DNA of 64,000 nt from contig DASXAO010000138.1 of the NCBI GenBank assembly GCA_036406675.1, positions 21,302 to 85,301 on the forward strand, read 5' to 3'. Positions within the stretch are counted from its first letter, which is position 1; the number at the start of each line of letters is the position of its first letter. A program made the translations under genes and the position numbers. The DNA comes from SCGC-AG-212-J23 sp036406675 (GTDB lineage Bacteria > Pseudomonadota > Gammaproteobacteria > Burkholderiales > SG8-39). The notes beneath the pieces were generated by a model. It saw only the letters and a list, made by a program, of their open reading frames with translations. It ran no database searches and had not been told where the DNA came from. Below are positions 63,565 through 64,000 of the stretch, piece by piece.

Positions 63565-64000
63565 AACGGCTCTGCCTCCTCGGGCTCCTCGCCGGCTGCA
63601 GCGTCGCCGACAACCCTTATCCGATGGCCTGGGATCCGATCCCTGCGCCGGCGGCTTCCGACTGCCGGCAGTTCGAGGGCACCTACGCCGACCGCGGCGA
63701 GGCGTACGGCCAGACCGCGCGGCCATCGCTCACCCGGGAGCTGTTCGGCGCCGACAGCCCCTGGGAAAAGGCCACCAGCGTGCGCCTGCAGCTCGCGGCT
63801 GAAGATTCCATCGAGGTGACGGTTTCGGCAGAGGGCATGAAGCCCGAGACCCGCAGCTTCACCGCCAAGGCGGGCGATGCCCGCTGCGACCGCGGCAGGC
63901 TCGAGCTGCGCAGCCGCCGCTGGGTCGCTTCGGACCTGATGTCCGGGCGGGAAAGCGTGAAGATCGAGTTCAGCCAGGCCGATCCCTACCTCGTCACGCA
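63561..64000 (+). CDS. Lipoprotein of unknown function, N-terminal part
   Basis: The first ~146 codons are in the window, to the edge. A very short signal (MKRLCLLGLLAGC) ends in a lipobox with Cys13, so an outer-membrane or periplasmic lipoprotein is predicted. The remainder is beta-rich with two Cys and no motif I recognise. GTG start overlaps the epimerase stop, so it is translated with the LPS gene upstream and may act at the cell surface. Confidence 0.6.
   Translation, partial: MKRLCLLGLLAGCSVADNPYPMAWDPIPAPAASDCRQFEGTYADRGEAYGQTARPSLTRELFGADSPWEKATSVRLQLAAEDSIEVTVSAEGMKPETRSFTAKAGDARCDRGRLELRSRRWVASDLMSGRESVKIEFSQADPYLVT

Overview
The window is 64 kb of GC-rich, densely packed chromosomal DNA. 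Gene content points to a betaproteobacterium, probably Burkholderiales or an uncultured neighbour. The supporting features are a tkt-gap-pgk-pyk cluster, an aceE-aceF-lpd cluster with lipoyl domains on both E2 and E3, glnA-DUF4124-ntrB-ntrC, pcm-rhodanese-tolC-waaA, a spermidine gene of betaproteobacterial SpeD type, and a TakP-like TRAP system. This assignment is inference from gene order and protein motifs. I see no rRNA, tRNA, CRISPR array, prophage or insertion sequence. Almost everything is core or catabolic metabolism.

Layout. 1-6968 (minus strand): transketolase, GAPDH, PGK, YjbQ, a 2OG-Fe(II) oxygenase, pyruvate kinase and a truncated cupin gene. 7012-9341 (plus): NudC and a single-chain SpeD-SpeE fusion closed by a strong terminator. 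9423-12905: three poorly characterised membrane proteins, one an RDD-ankyrin fusion. 13008-20036: an omega-aminotransferase, then a divergent sugar-acid catabolic island (FAH-type hydrolase, two SDRs, an IlvD/Edd dehydratase, a UxaA-type dehydratase). 20036-25358: a DUF4126 protein, RsmE, an ankyrin lipoprotein, ArgA, YggX, PhoU and a LysR regulator. 25443-33498: a PNPOx-like protein, a methyltransferase, RpiA and pyruvate dehydrogenase. 33623-39585: FolD, oligopeptidase A, a DUF4124-glutaredoxin protein, exonuclease III and malate synthase A. 39881-45414: a ketopantoate-reductase-like protein and the nitrogen regulon ntrC-ntrB-DUF4124-glnA. 45745-48878: a TRAP transporter whose binding-protein gene is inverted relative to its permease genes. 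48945-54916: rhodanese, UppP, an alpha/beta hydrolase, a hybrid kinase, and thiC under a TPP riboswitch. 55104-64000: Pcm, rhodanese, TolC, then lipopolysaccharide genes (WaaA, heptosyltransferase I, GDP-fucose pathway, a WaaE-like glycosyltransferase, UDP-glucuronate epimerase) and a truncated lipoprotein gene.

The most unusual feature is a dispersed family of short perfect palindromes in four sequence types (about nine sites) that sit on or next to stop codons. Every convergent gene junction with a gap of 13 nt or more carries one, and several palindromes supply the stop codons of both flanking genes. Two copies have gone into coding sequence. One appears to encode the whole hydrophobic core of the TolC signal peptide, and another encodes an in-frame insert between the sensor and kinase domains of NtrB. 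Two long (~91 nt) copies differ by a compensatory base change that preserves perfect pairing.

Regulation visible in the sequence includes a near-textbook sigma54/NtrC promoter upstream of glnA (two NtrC-like sites about 107 and 137 bp upstream of the inferred start), a thiC riboswitch whose last conserved segment doubles as the ribosome binding site, and two divergent gene pairs whose -10 hexamers overlap on opposite strands.
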